Shown here piece after piece: positions 48,688 to 58,422 of a DNA stretch of 64,000 bases (position 1 is its first letter; each line of letters starts with the position of its first letter). A program made the position numbers and the translations under genes. Source of the DNA: Gracilaria gracilis (lineage: Eukaryota > Rhodophyta > Florideophyceae > Gracilariales > Gracilariaceae); NCBI GenBank assembly GCA_030374805.1, contig JARGSG010000001.1:558001-622000 (forward strand). The letters run 5' to 3'. The notes under the pieces were generated by a model. That model had not been told where the DNA came from. It saw only the letters and a list, made by a program, of their open reading frames with translations, and made no database searches.

Positions 48688-49270
48688 CCTCAACCTGTTG
48701 AATCAAGTGCCTGTGGCATTCGTTGGAAGAAATTACGTTAACAAGACAAACGAAGATTAGGAACGTGGTCGGCAGTGCTAGGACCACACCCAACGCGTGC
48801 CTTGGCGCATTTCAGATGACGTCGTCCACCTTCACCAAGAAACACGCTTTCGTCGTTGCAGCACAGTCAAGAACGTGTGAAGTCAATTTTCCATTGCCTT
48901 CGTCAAAAACTGTAAGCTCCGGATTGGCGATTGGGTGCCTGCACGTGGTGCATTTCGAAGCTGAGCCTATTCGCTGTAATGCATCCATAATTTTGGATCC
49001 ATTTGTTATTGATCAAACGATCACCTGCTGCAGTCGTGACGATTCACCGATTGTTCCGCCACGCCCGGCAGAAGTGGCTCTATCGAAGTTAAAGCAGAAT
49101 ACTCAACTCCAATGGCAAAATACTTCTTCGTCTCGAAACCGCGGTCTCAAAGGTAATGCATTGTAACCCAGGTACATTTAATACTCATGATGTTTGCGAC
49201 GATTTAGCAGCAGTATTGTACATTGTCGTTGGCATTCATTCTGATGATGATGTAGAGCGACACTTCCCTG
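48688..49270. other. Divergent region SEL1L / ALG8 with a doubtful frame
   Basis: A 116-codon ATG frame (48816-49166, plus strand) precedes ALG8. Its end carries AAAG/GTAATG, a possible splice donor, and a following frame overlaps the ALG8 start. No family match is seen, and I do not call it a gene. Promoters of both genes are expected here. Confidence 0.4.
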
Positions 49271-50770
49271 ATGAAAACCGACGAACTTTTCTACCGCGTA
49301 CTCCAAACCGCTCTAATATCAATCTCACTCAACTTTCTGCTGCTGCCGGCGACGTACAGCACAGATCTACATGTACATCGAAACTGGAAGGCAATCACTT
49401 TCAACCTTCCTTTGAGTCAATGGTATACGGATAGTACATCTCAATGGACCCTGGATTACCCACCCGTATTTGCATTCTTCGAGTACATCCAAGGCCGAAT
49501 CCTACACTTCTTTGACCCATCTATAACCAACTTGATTGCAGAGGACGCCATATCCGAGTTTTCAGTCACCCTTCTTAGAGTTTCTGTGTTGGTAGCCGAT
49601 TTTTTTCTCATATATGCCGTTTACCATGTACTTTCAACCCTTGTATTGTGTGAGAAACTCCCAAGGTCTCGAATTGCTTCAGCTGCGTCGTTCTTGCTAT
49701 TTTTGCCAGGTCTTACGCTTGTTGACAATATTCATTTTCAATACAACTCTCTGCCAATATCATTGCTCCTTTTAACTCTATCCTATTTGCTGAGTGGGAG
49801 ACCGCATATGGCCTGTATATCGTTCTGTACGGCATTGAATCTCAAGCACACTCTTCTTCCATTAGTACCGACAATAGCAGTATACCTTCTTGCCACCCTA
49901 CCACATGGAGTTTCTTGCACAATTCGAAGGCTTAGCTCACTGTCTTTTGTGACGGTCGTGACGTTTCTGCTTCCATGGCTTTCATTGCACTCTGTTGGTG
50001 GAGTAGCTTATATCAAGGCTATACTCTCTCGTCTATTTCCTTTCAATCGAGGTCTTCTGCATGCAAACTGGGCACCTAACATATGGGCTCTCTATGCGCT
50101 TACTGATCGGCTGCTGTTACAGGTGTTACCGAAGCCAAGCGCGCCATCTACAACATCAGGAGTTATCGGTGAGAATGCTCCGTTCGCGTACTTGCCAAAC
50201 CCAACTCCTTCCATCTGCGTCGCATTGATTCTTGTGTCAATAACGCCAGTTTTAGCCCGCTTGTATCGGAATCCAAGTCCTGATAATCTAATATTGTCGA
50301 CCGCCGCCAACCTTCATGCTTCGTTTTTGTTCGGATGGCATGTACACGAAAAAGCCGCTTTGTTAACCCTTTATCCCTTGATTCTCGGCTCATTAGTCCG
50401 CGAAGACATTCACGGGCCGTTTCTACTGTTTTCGCTAGCAACACAATTTGCAATGTTGGAGCTTGTGAGACGTCCGAGGGAAGCTATATTCGTCGTCACA
50501 CACTTCATTGCATACCATATTCTGGTCGCTTCTGAACTTTCATTAAGAGGCTTGAGTAGAATAATGTTCTTTGTGTATTCTATAGGCTTAGCCATTGTTG
50601 AAGCTTACTCAGGAGTGCTTGGAGTTCATCGTATGATTTTCATCGATCGCATGCAGTTCTTGCCGATTATGCTTGTCTCTGTATACTCAGCTGTTGGTGT
50701 GGGGGCAGCATTTGTATACTTGCTCCATCAGACCATAGACCATGGGCGAACCGTTGATTCTGGCAGTTAG
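49271..50770 (+). CDS. ALG8: Dolichyl-P-Glc:Glc1Man9GlcNAc2-PP-dolichol alpha-1,3-glucosyltransferase ALG8
   Basis: The 499-residue polytopic protein has the ALG6/ALG8 hallmarks: STDLHVHRNWKAITFNLPLSQWY, WTLDYPPVFAFFE, a hydrophobic core of about a dozen spans, RLFPFNRGLLHANWAPNIWALY and FLFGWHVHEKAAL. The HRNW spacing and the RLFPF-RG-HA-WAPN-WALY block point to ALG8 rather than ALG6. It adds the second glucose to the lipid-linked oligosaccharide in the ER, a step before N-glycan transfer. The acidic residue in the YST-D loop and the DYPP motif correspond to the donor/acceptor site. The start is 39 residues before the conserved block, as in other ALG8 proteins. Confidence 0.95.
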   Translation: MKTDELFYRVLQTALISISLNFLLLPATYSTDLHVHRNWKAITFNLPLSQWYTDSTSQWTLDYPPVFAFFEYIQGRILHFFDPSITNLIAEDAISEFSVTLLRVSVLVADFFLIYAVYHVLSTLVLCEKLPRSRIASAASFLLFLPGLTLVDNIHFQYNSLPISLLLLTLSYLLSGRPHMACISFCTALNLKHTLLPLVPTIAVYLLATLPHGVSCTIRRLSSLSFVTVVTFLLPWLSLHSVGGVAYIKAILSRLFPFNRGLLHANWAPNIWALYALTDRLLLQVLPKPSAPSTTSGVIGENAPFAYLPNPTPSICVALILVSITPVLARLYRNPSPDNLILSTAANLHASFLFGWHVHEKAALLTLYPLILGSLVREDIHGPFLLFSLATQFAMLELVRRPREAIFVVTHFIAYHILVASELSLRGLSRIMFFVYSIGLAIVEAYSGVLGVHRMIFIDRMQFLPIMLVSVYSAVGVGAAFVYLLHQTIDHGRTVDSGS

Positions 50771-52592
50771 CCTCTGAGAAAGCAAATATAAATTCCGTGC
50801 TCTATACAACGAGGCCATCGGAAACCCAGAAGGCGTCAACTTACCACCATATTATGACGATCGATTTAAGTTCCGCTGAAATGGATTGAGAACATAGCCG
50901 TGCAATTCATTGGTTGGGGACAGAGATCAGGACATCACAAAAGCCTTTTTGGAGCAAAGGAGATGCTGCTGGTCGAATGAAGTACATCAAAATCTCTCGA
51001 GAATGGACTGGAATCTTCTTGTCTGCCAAAGCTTAGCATGAACAGAATGAACACACGATCCTGATCCCTAGCCAATGGGTTGCGACTGATTTCTATCATC
51101 ATGTCATGAAGCATTTATCGGTGAAAAGTTGGAGCACAGAAACCCGGTCTGACTTTGGAGTGTTCAAATGGCCAACCTGGTTACAGCAATTGAATCGTCA
51201 TCTGGGCATCCAGATAGTTAACTACATTCAAGAGCGCGCTAAACGCTCTATGCCTCGAGATAATTTATTATGTTCGTCTTTGTAACTCCCAGTCCTGACC
51301 GATGTGCAAATTGTTGCCCCATGTTTGCATTCCCCTTGTGGAAGCTAAAGGCATGTCCGTGACCTTCTCATGTCTCGCTCGCTACCTTCACAGCTACGAA
51401 TGAAGTAGGGATAGAGATCATCTGGCGATTGACATGGCAAGAACTCCGACACGTCTCCAGTATTTAGCATTTGCTGTGCGTCAAGCGAGTAAGATCAGCC
51501 ATTATGTATACGCCATGTCTTGCCCTCGAGTCCTGTACATTTTCTGAATTGTTGTCCTTCTTGGCGAAAGGAAACAGCAACACTCGCTGAAACAGCTGAT
51601 ACATAACCATTTGAGTTTCGTTTACTTGCTCGGTTCGCAGACTACGCGAGACATTGCTTTTGCACACGAGATCTAGTCTTACCAACGCTCTTTGGCCACT
51701 AGCATAAATCAAAGTTGACTTCTCTCGCTTCCAAGGCGATTCGTTTTCATAGTGCAAAGGTAGATACAAGCTTTTGAATGTGAACGGGACACGACAAACC
51801 CATATTCCCACTCTCAAGTCCCATGCATTTGTCACAAGTTCAGGTAAGGAATGGTCGTGTTCTTGGCCGTGCACAAAGGCGGCAATGTAGTTGGTTCCAT
51901 CAAGCTCTCCCTCGAAATAATCATGACCGCGAAAGATGCCTGCGTAGTCGGATTCACAATGACAGTCAATAGACAATAGCTTTGAAAACCGCCCTCAAAG
52001 GTGTCGTCGGATGGCTGGGGTGAAGTTATCAATTCGTTCAGTGTGATTGCAAAGATTAGTAATCAATTTGGGGCTCATGGTCAGCAACACCATCTCGTCT
52101 TGTTTCTCTAATCCCCAGATCACATATATCGACACTTCTCACACAACACAATGTTTGTGCCTGCACAAAACAAGGGCGAAGAAGTGCAACTGTTAAACCA
52201 AGGACAACCGTAGATGCAACCACCAAGAGTAGACCGCTATTGACAGCTTGTCGAAGCAAAAAAGCAATCAAGAAAAACGCCCTCAGGGCTCGAAGTTAGC
52301 TATCGGTGCGTCCAAATCCCTCTTCTTTCCCTCACACTTCTTTCGAGAGGTTAACATTATTTGGCATGAGCATGGCTAGTAACTGTTACAGCTCGTCGTC
52401 CATAACCTCACCGCCAACGTCATAGCTTGGTTGTATTTGTGGCCCTCCGCTGTAAGTACCTTCGTAGATACTGGTACGTGTAGAGGCATTTGGTCAGTAA
52501 ATTACAAGTTCATGTGGGTTAGCTAAGATTCTCAAGCGAAATATCGATCATCAATGATGGTGGCGAAGAAGTGGAACACACGCATGTGAATG
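50771..52592. other. Intergenic, with a doubtful minus-strand gene
   Basis: The 3' end of ALG8 lies at the left. A possible split hypothetical gene at about 51464-52270 is listed separately. In the rest I see no gene. Confidence 0.45.
51464..52270 (-). CDS. Possible multi-exon hypothetical secreted or membrane protein
   Basis: Two minus-strand open segments may belong together. The upstream one (52056-52270) contains a strong hydrophobic segment (LLLVVASTVVLGLTVALL) but lacks an ATG. The downstream one (51464-51976) has a protein-like composition (for example GIWVCRVPFTFKSLYLPL and several N-x-S/T sites). Between them lies TTACTAATC, a classic branch-point sequence, and a CTTCACCCCAG acceptor, so an intron is plausible. 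The exact joints and start are unclear and no family is recognised; the parts may also be unrelated. Confidence 0.25.
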
Positions 52593-53639
52593 CTACCACT
52601 CTTGTCTTGGGCGATGGAGGCGCACCACTATTGCTGAAATGTCATCAATGGTTTCACCACCATTCGCAAACCATAAAGTAGCGGCGCGTCTGACAAGAGC
52701 CTCTGAAATACGCTGGGCACTTTTCTCTCCATGGGCAGCTATGAACTGCACAACATCCTGGTTCGACATGACATTCCAAATGCCGTCAGTTGCAACAATA
52801 ATGAATTGATCTTGCTCATTGAGCTTGTAGGAAGTTATATCCGGTTCACTTGACACTATACCAGAGAGAATTGTGTCACCGATTACACGAGACACAGACA
52901 AACCGGGTAAGCGCTTATCCTTGAGCCAAATGCGGGCTGGTCCAGTGTCAAGACCAGCCGGAGTCCAGCGCTCGACACGACCACCCGCGTTCTCAATGCG
53001 TCTTCGTTCGCGTGCAAGTTCCGGCACGTGGTCTTCGGTGAGGGGGACGGGGACAATGAGACCATTACGCAAAGTGGCAACAACAATCCTCGAATCGCCA
53101 AGATTGGCACATATGACATACCCTTTGTGAACTGCGGCTGCGGCAAGCGTGGTGCCGGTCATGAAAGAGTCCAACGCGCTTGTTCTGACGGAGGCGGCAG
53201 TTCGCTTACATGAATACTGCAACGCCGTGCCTATGGAGGTGGACTTGTGGGACAAAGCAGCTTGGAATTGACGGGTGAAATGCTGCGCCACAAACGCGGA
53301 CATGCGGTGGCCATCCTTACCGTGGGCGTCGAAAACGGCGAAGAGAGAAACGGCCTGGTGTGGATCCGGGAGCGGTAGAACGACGGCGAGCGAATCCTGG
53401 TTGAGCGGTGAGGTTGACAAGAGCTGCCAGCCAGTGCGTGAGCGGAAGCCGACCTCCAGGCGAAGGGAGGCCTCCTGACGGCGAATGCAAACAAGACGAC
53501 GCTTGGAGGCGGAGAGGTCTTCCTGTGGAAGCGAGGGGTGATGCGAGCGAGTTCTGCGAGCGCGCGGAAGCGGAGGGTGAGGAGAATGGGACGGAACAAG
53601 ACGTGAAGGGAGATAAACACGCAGATCAAAACAGGACAT
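52593..53639 (-). CDS. PP2C-type protein phosphatase
   Basis: From the ATG at 53639 the protein has 348 residues; the frame upstream starts only with GTG. PP2C motifs are in order: FAVFDAHGKDGH (metal-binding DxHG), GTTLAAAAVHKGYVICANLGDSRIVV, LTEDHVPE, LSVSRVIGDT, FIIVATDGIWNVMSNQDVV (second metal Asp) and GETIDDISAIVVRL. These manganese- or magnesium-dependent phosphatases remove phosphate from Ser/Thr in many signalling routes. The N-terminal ~80 residues are Pro/Ser/Arg-rich and of unknown role. No clear targeting signal is seen. Confidence 0.93.
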   Translation of the reverse strand: MSCFDLRVYLPSRLVPSHSPHPPLPRARRTRSHHPSLPQEDLSASKRRLVCIRRQEASLRLEVGFRSRTGWQLLSTSPLNQDSLAVVLPLPDPHQAVSLFAVFDAHGKDGHRMSAFVAQHFTRQFQAALSHKSTSIGTALQYSCKRTAASVRTSALDSFMTGTTLAAAAVHKGYVICANLGDSRIVVATLRNGLIVPVPLTEDHVPELARERRRIENAGGRVERWTPAGLDTGPARIWLKDKRLPGLSVSRVIGDTILSGIVSSEPDITSYKLNEQDQFIIVATDGIWNVMSNQDVVQFIAAHGEKSAQRISEALVRRAATLWFANGGETIDDISAIVVRLHRPRQEW

Positions 53640-56499
53640 GGTATAGCAAGCACACAAGGCGGCAGGACGGCCACAAGCTTGGGACAATGACGCGCACAAG
53701 CAACGTGGGAGCAAGGAGCTGACGTCGCGCGTATGGCGCGAAGGGTGTGTATACCTTGGCAGATAGATGTATGATATAGATACAAGCAAGCGCACGTCGA
53801 CTTGTGTGTGCCTCCGGCACGGGGCAGATTGTAGCTGACGGCAGCGCGCGATTCGCTCAGCGCGCGCACGATGATTGGTGGTGCTGCTTCATCGTGGACG
53901 CCTCAGCAGCGGCAAGCACTGCGTGGCTGCGGGCGCGGCATGTGTGGTGTGTGGCGCCGTTTTTGCGGCGCTTCGCATGTGGTGAGAGCCGCAACCGACG
54001 TGCGCGCGCGCGACGCACGTGAGCGCGGCGCTGCTGATGACAGCGCGCGGACTACGGGTGGCACTTGCGCTTGCTGCATCCGCCAAAAGCATCCGTCGCT
54101 GTGGACCGCCGTGGCGCTGAGGCGCCGTGCATAGACAAAGTTTATCTACAGGCGGGCGGGTCCGGGCGCCACTGCTGCGGCGCGAGCAGTTGGTATCATA
54201 AGTTACGACATGGGCGGTGTGGCGGGGACGGTGGCGCATGCTGGCGTGTGGGTGAGGACGATTGCTGAAGGGGTTGGGCGCTGTGCGCTTTTCGGAGGGT
54301 CACGTCAGCGCGCTCGGTAAGTACTTCGATACTGGCGCGCGTGTTGATTGAGTTGAGATTCGCGGCAGCTGGCGACACGGCCTGATCAGTGGTTACCTGT
54401 GCAGCGGGGCGTGCGGCGTGCGACGTGCGACCATCATGGCCTCTATGATAGACGATACAAAAGAGCGCTAGTGCGACGGCAGAACACGTGCAAAGGCGGC
54501 GAGTTGATGTGGGTCGCGAGGCGCCACTATGGGCGCGGCCGCAGGTTGCAAGCGCGATGGGCGCGTTGCGCGGCGGCGACGTCGTCTCGCGATGCGCTGA
54601 CATACATGTCACACCGGCGCGCTGCTGCTGCGACAGCTGCGCTCCACGGTTGCGCTTCTCGCGCTTCGCTGCGCGCGCCACGAAAGTTTATCTACGGGAA
54701 GCAGCCACTGCTGCAGGCGGCGGCGGTGGCGGCGAGGCAGTTCGGAATCTGAACGGTTGCGCTTCTCACGCTTCGCTGCGCGCGCCACTAAAGTTTATCT
54801 ACGGGAAGCAGCCACTGCTGCTGGCGGCGGCGGTGGCGGCGAGGCAGTTCAGAATCTGAACTTCAGATCGCGCCGCGCCGCCGTACGGCGTCCGAACGCA
54901 ACGTCACGTGACGTGTGAGTTTGAAAGGGAAGGCGGAATTCACCTCATCGTTGACGGAGAAGCGTGGCGATATTCAGTTGAACAAGAAGAGTGAAAAAAC
55001 AACAACGCCAGCAACGCTGTACTCATAATGATAACTGTGTGTGCGCATGCATGATTCATGATGGGGATGATGATGATGAGGATGATGATGATGATGATGA
55101 GCAAGCTCAATTCAAGGCGCGCCGGCGCGGTAGAAGGTAATAGGTGCAGCAACATGTACGTTAGTAGCGCTGTGTAATGCGGGCGTGCAGTTTAACTTTG
55201 CAAGGCAGCGCCGCATTGCGTGAGCAGTGGCGCATGCATGCTGCGCTAACCTTTACTTGAGCTTTGTAGATATATTACCCCGTAGATAGACGCTCGCGCG
55301 AGATGGACAACGCAAATGTGAGCGGGAGATTATCCATCTATGTAAAGTTAGGCGCTCGAGCGTTGGAATGGAGAAGCTCCCGACGAACAAGGCTAAGGCT
55401 ATCTCTAGCTAGTAACCTTAGAGAGCTGTAACCTTACAGAGCGAACATATGTATGTATTTACGAACAAACTATTTTGCGTTTAAAAAGTTGAAGCGCACG
55501 CACACTGACGTGCATCCTCGCCGCCACAAGCCGTATCTATGATACAGCCATAGATACACGCGCACGCGCGCGCTCGCACGCGCGCCGCCCGCTGCTACTG
55601 TTTGTCGCTTCAAAAGCAGCCGCTTTGAGCGCCGCCACGCACTCGCGCCCGCGCAGCGTCGCTCTCTGAGGCCAACCGCCGCCGCTGCCGCCGCGCGCGC
55701 GCGCGTGCGTAGACACGCGGCGCGCACGCGCTGTCCCACCGTCGCGCGCTGTGGCGCTCCCGCCCACGGAAAGCGCCAAAGCGCGCAAGCGGCGCTTTAT
55801 AGCCATTGTATCATACACTCTCGCTATCTGCGGTAAGATACATGCATGGCCGTGCGCCCGCCCGGTGAACCCAACCGAACGCCTACGCCGTCGCTGTCTA
55901 TCAAACCCCCGCGCCGTCCCGCTTGCCATCGTCGTCCACATCGGCGTCGCCTTCCAGCCCTTGTGCGGCTGCGCGCCCCCCCACCCCCACCCCCTCCGCC
56001 ATTGTCGCGCGTTGCGTCCATGCTTGAAACGTTGCCGTCCGCGACGCACCGCCCAACTGCTCGCTCTCGCGTCTGCCGTGCGATCGCGCTCCCCCTCTCG
56101 TTTTGGCGCACCGCCTTCGTAGCTCGCGGCACTCGAGACTGCCCTGACCGCCTTTCACAACTCACGCTGGCGCACTCACACACACGCTCACACACTCACA
56201 CATGTCTCATATCCCTCTCTAGCCCCGCTGTTTTCACATAACTGCTAATTTGCACCCCCGCAGCCTTTGCAGTTCGTCCCACTTCCGCCTCCATCCACAA
56301 ACAGCCCATCCCTCCTTTGGTTTCCCGCCTTTATTGCTCTCATACCTCTTTTCTTGTCCCTCAACCCCTCGCTGACCGCTTCTACCTCATACTACCCTCC
56401 ACACCACTTTGCAACCTTACCTTGCGTGCTCCGCTTCCGCCCCCTTCCCCCCCCCTTCCGCCCCCTTTCCGCCCCCTTTCCGCCCCCTTTCCGCCCCTC
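53640..56499. other. GC-rich divergent region, PP2C / PH-kinase gene
   Basis: This 2.9-kb stretch has no recognisable gene; long frames are Arg/Ala/Pro-rich by composition. It contains a 107-bp tandem duplication (54647-54860), a GAT-type run (about 55060-55100) and CT-rich units with four CCCCTTTCCGC-like repeats directly before the kinase ATG (about 56452-56497). Confidence 0.55.
54647..54860. repeat. 107-bp tandem duplication
   Basis: Two head-to-tail copies (54647-54753 and 54754-54860) differ at only about five positions. Each contains AAAGTTTATCTACGGGAAGC and a GGCGGCGGCGGTGGC stretch. A more diverged relative, AAAGTTTATCTACAGGCGGG, lies near 54138-54157. Confidence 0.93.
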
Positions 56500-58422
56500 A
56501 TGGATTCGACTTCCTTCTCATACGACCGCCGTTTCAGTGGCACCACCGTCGACGGCTACGCCTCAGATCGCCCCACTCACGACGAACGCTTCTCCAGTTA
56601 CCACGAGTCACTGCCGTTCTCATCCACATCCTTCAACCCCTCCTCCTCCTCCTCCTCCAACACCACCGCCAACAACAAGGTGCTTCCCAAGTCCCCTGTC
56701 GCTGTTCTCTCCGGCCCCATTCGTTCCTTCGCCGGATGGGCTCTCGTCAAATTTGGCAAACTCTCCCGCTCGTCTCGTCGATGGGTGCTGCTACACTCTT
56801 GCATGCTCTCCATAGCTCCTTCGCAAATCACTCGCCACTCTTCTTCCGCTCAGCTTACCATCCCGCTCGTCGGTGCCAGTGCCACCTTGGTGCCCATGCG
56901 AATGGAATGCCAGCTTCGTACAAAGACCCACCGCCTCATCTTTCTGTTTGGCTCAGAGGGTGATATGCGCTGCTTCAAAGCTGCCTTCGAGTACGCCAAC
57001 AGGCCCATAGACCACTTTTACAAGCTTCTTCCGCACAAACAGCTCGGTACGGGCCGTGCCTCCAAGGTGGTCTTCGCCTTTGACATATGTACCGGTGAAC
57101 ATGCCGCTGTCAAAGTCATCAACAAGGACAATGCCCGCCTCACGGACCGCGAATTCGCAGAGCGCGAGGTTATGATGCGCATGTCAGTCCGCCACCCCTG
57201 CATAGTGCAGACGCTTGATATCTTTGAATCTCCGCTCGACCTGTTTGTCGTCATGGAGCTCATGCCGGGAGGCTCCATCGACAGACGTATGAATCAGTTC
57301 AATATGCCCATTTCCGAACCGAACGCGTGCGTTATCATGCATCGTCTCTTCACCGCCTTGGCGTTTCTACATGCTCGCGATATTGTTCACAGGAATGTCA
57401 AGCCGGAGAACCTGTTCCTTGATCTCACAAACGAGTATGAGTGGGCACATACTACAAAGCTTTCAGACTTCAGCTTGGCATGTTTCCTGGAAGATCCAGA
57501 TTCCGGCATGCAGGTTGTTGGCACCCCCGAGTTTCTTGCGCCGGAGGCTTCTATCATGTCGTTTACCGCCGAAGGTGATCGTCGCGTTGTTTTCGGTACT
57601 GAAGTGGATATGTGGGCTGCCGGTGTAACCTTGTACAACCTCCTCACAAAGGAGCTTCCCTTTGAGGGAGAATACCCCCCGGATGTCTTCAAGAAAGCAC
57701 GTAGTGGAACCGTTCAGTTCCCGAAGAGGGCCAATAAGAAAGTATCACCGCATGCTATGTCTCTCATAAAGGCCTTGTTGAACGTTGATCGACGGAAACG
57801 GCCTACTGCTACTACTGTGCTCTTGCACCCCTGGTTCGAGATGCACCTCAGCGATGAGGAAGCATTGGACAGACGCTTTTCATCGGTATTGAAGAAGGAA
57901 ATATACAGTGGTGATCTCGTATCAAAGTTCCGCAGTGTGGCACAAGCATTCATGTTCTGCAATCGGCTAGTAAGATGCACTCCGGGTGCTACCATAACAC
58001 GCGCGCCTAGGAGTTCTATGCGATTTGAATTCAATGTCTCCTCTGTTAGCATTGCACCAGAACGTCTCCGGTTGCCTAACTTGAATTCGGAGGTTCGGCC
58101 TGGAGGGTCAATCAACCCAGACAAAAGCGGTACTGTACTATCACGACTAAGCTCTGCGTCGACTGTGAAAACTGGTAGTAGTAGCGCTGGAACTGACTCT
58201 GCTTCGTCTCGTAACGCCGTACGGAAAGATATACCAAACTTTGAAACAAATGGCAGTACAAATGAACTGGTATTTCCAAGCCAAGGTCCTGACCCGGTCA
58301 GCTTTGAATTTCGAAGTGTGATTGGTATGCATCGTCTTATGAAGGATACAGCGGACATGGCAGAAAGAGAACGAGCAGAAGGTGTCTCGAACTCTTGGTT
58401 TTGGAACAATCGGAAGAGATGA
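56500..58422 (+). CDS. PH-domain protein kinase-like protein with altered catalytic residues (pseudokinase)
   Basis: From the ATG at 56500 the protein has 640 residues. A Ser/Asn-rich start is followed by a PH domain at about 77-165 (GWALVKFGKLSRSSRRWVLL ... LIFLFGSEGDMRCFKAAF). A kinase-like domain spans about 178-450. The glycine loop (LGTGRASKVVF) and Lys205 (AAVKV) are present. The catalytic loop is HRNVKPEN (297-304) with Asn299 for the catalytic Asp, and DFG is DFS (323-325). The APE region reads GTPEFLAPE. It resembles CAMK-type kinases otherwise. Loss of the catalytic Asp suggests weak or no phosphotransfer; a scaffold role at membranes through the PH domain is inference. The longer frame upstream is Pro-rich and was discarded. 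Confidence 0.82.
   Translation: MDSTSFSYDRRFSGTTVDGYASDRPTHDERFSSYHESLPFSSTSFNPSSSSSSNTTANNKVLPKSPVAVLSGPIRSFAGWALVKFGKLSRSSRRWVLLHSCMLSIAPSQITRHSSSAQLTIPLVGASATLVPMRMECQLRTKTHRLIFLFGSEGDMRCFKAAFEYANRPIDHFYKLLPHKQLGTGRASKVVFAFDICTGEHAAVKVINKDNARLTDREFAEREVMMRMSVRHPCIVQTLDIFESPLDLFVVMELMPGGSIDRRMNQFNMPISEPNACVIMHRLFTALAFLHARDIVHRNVKPENLFLDLTNEYEWAHTTKLSDFSLACFLEDPDSGMQVVGTPEFLAPEASIMSFTAEGDRRVVFGTEVDMWAAGVTLYNLLTKELPFEGEYPPDVFKKARSGTVQFPKRANKKVSPHAMSLIKALLNVDRRKRPTATTVLLHPWFEMHLSDEEALDRRFSSVLKKEIYSGDLVSKFRSVAQAFMFCNRLVRCTPGATITRAPRSSMRFEFNVSSVSIAPERLRLPNLNSEVRPGGSINPDKSGTVLSRLSSASTVKTGSSSAGTDSASSRNAVRKDIPNFETNGSTNELVFPSQGPDPVSFEFRSVIGMHRLMKDTADMAERERAEGVSNSWFWNNRKR

Noticed and set aside
48816-49166. 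A 116-codon frame upstream of ALG8
   Set aside because: It has no family match, and the possible splice donor at its end leads into a frame overlapping ALG8; evidence was too thin.
6084-55288. GTAGATA/TATCTAC as an enriched regulatory motif
   Set aside because: About a dozen sites were noticed in noncoding DNA, which is near the number expected for a 7-mer on two strands of 64 kb.
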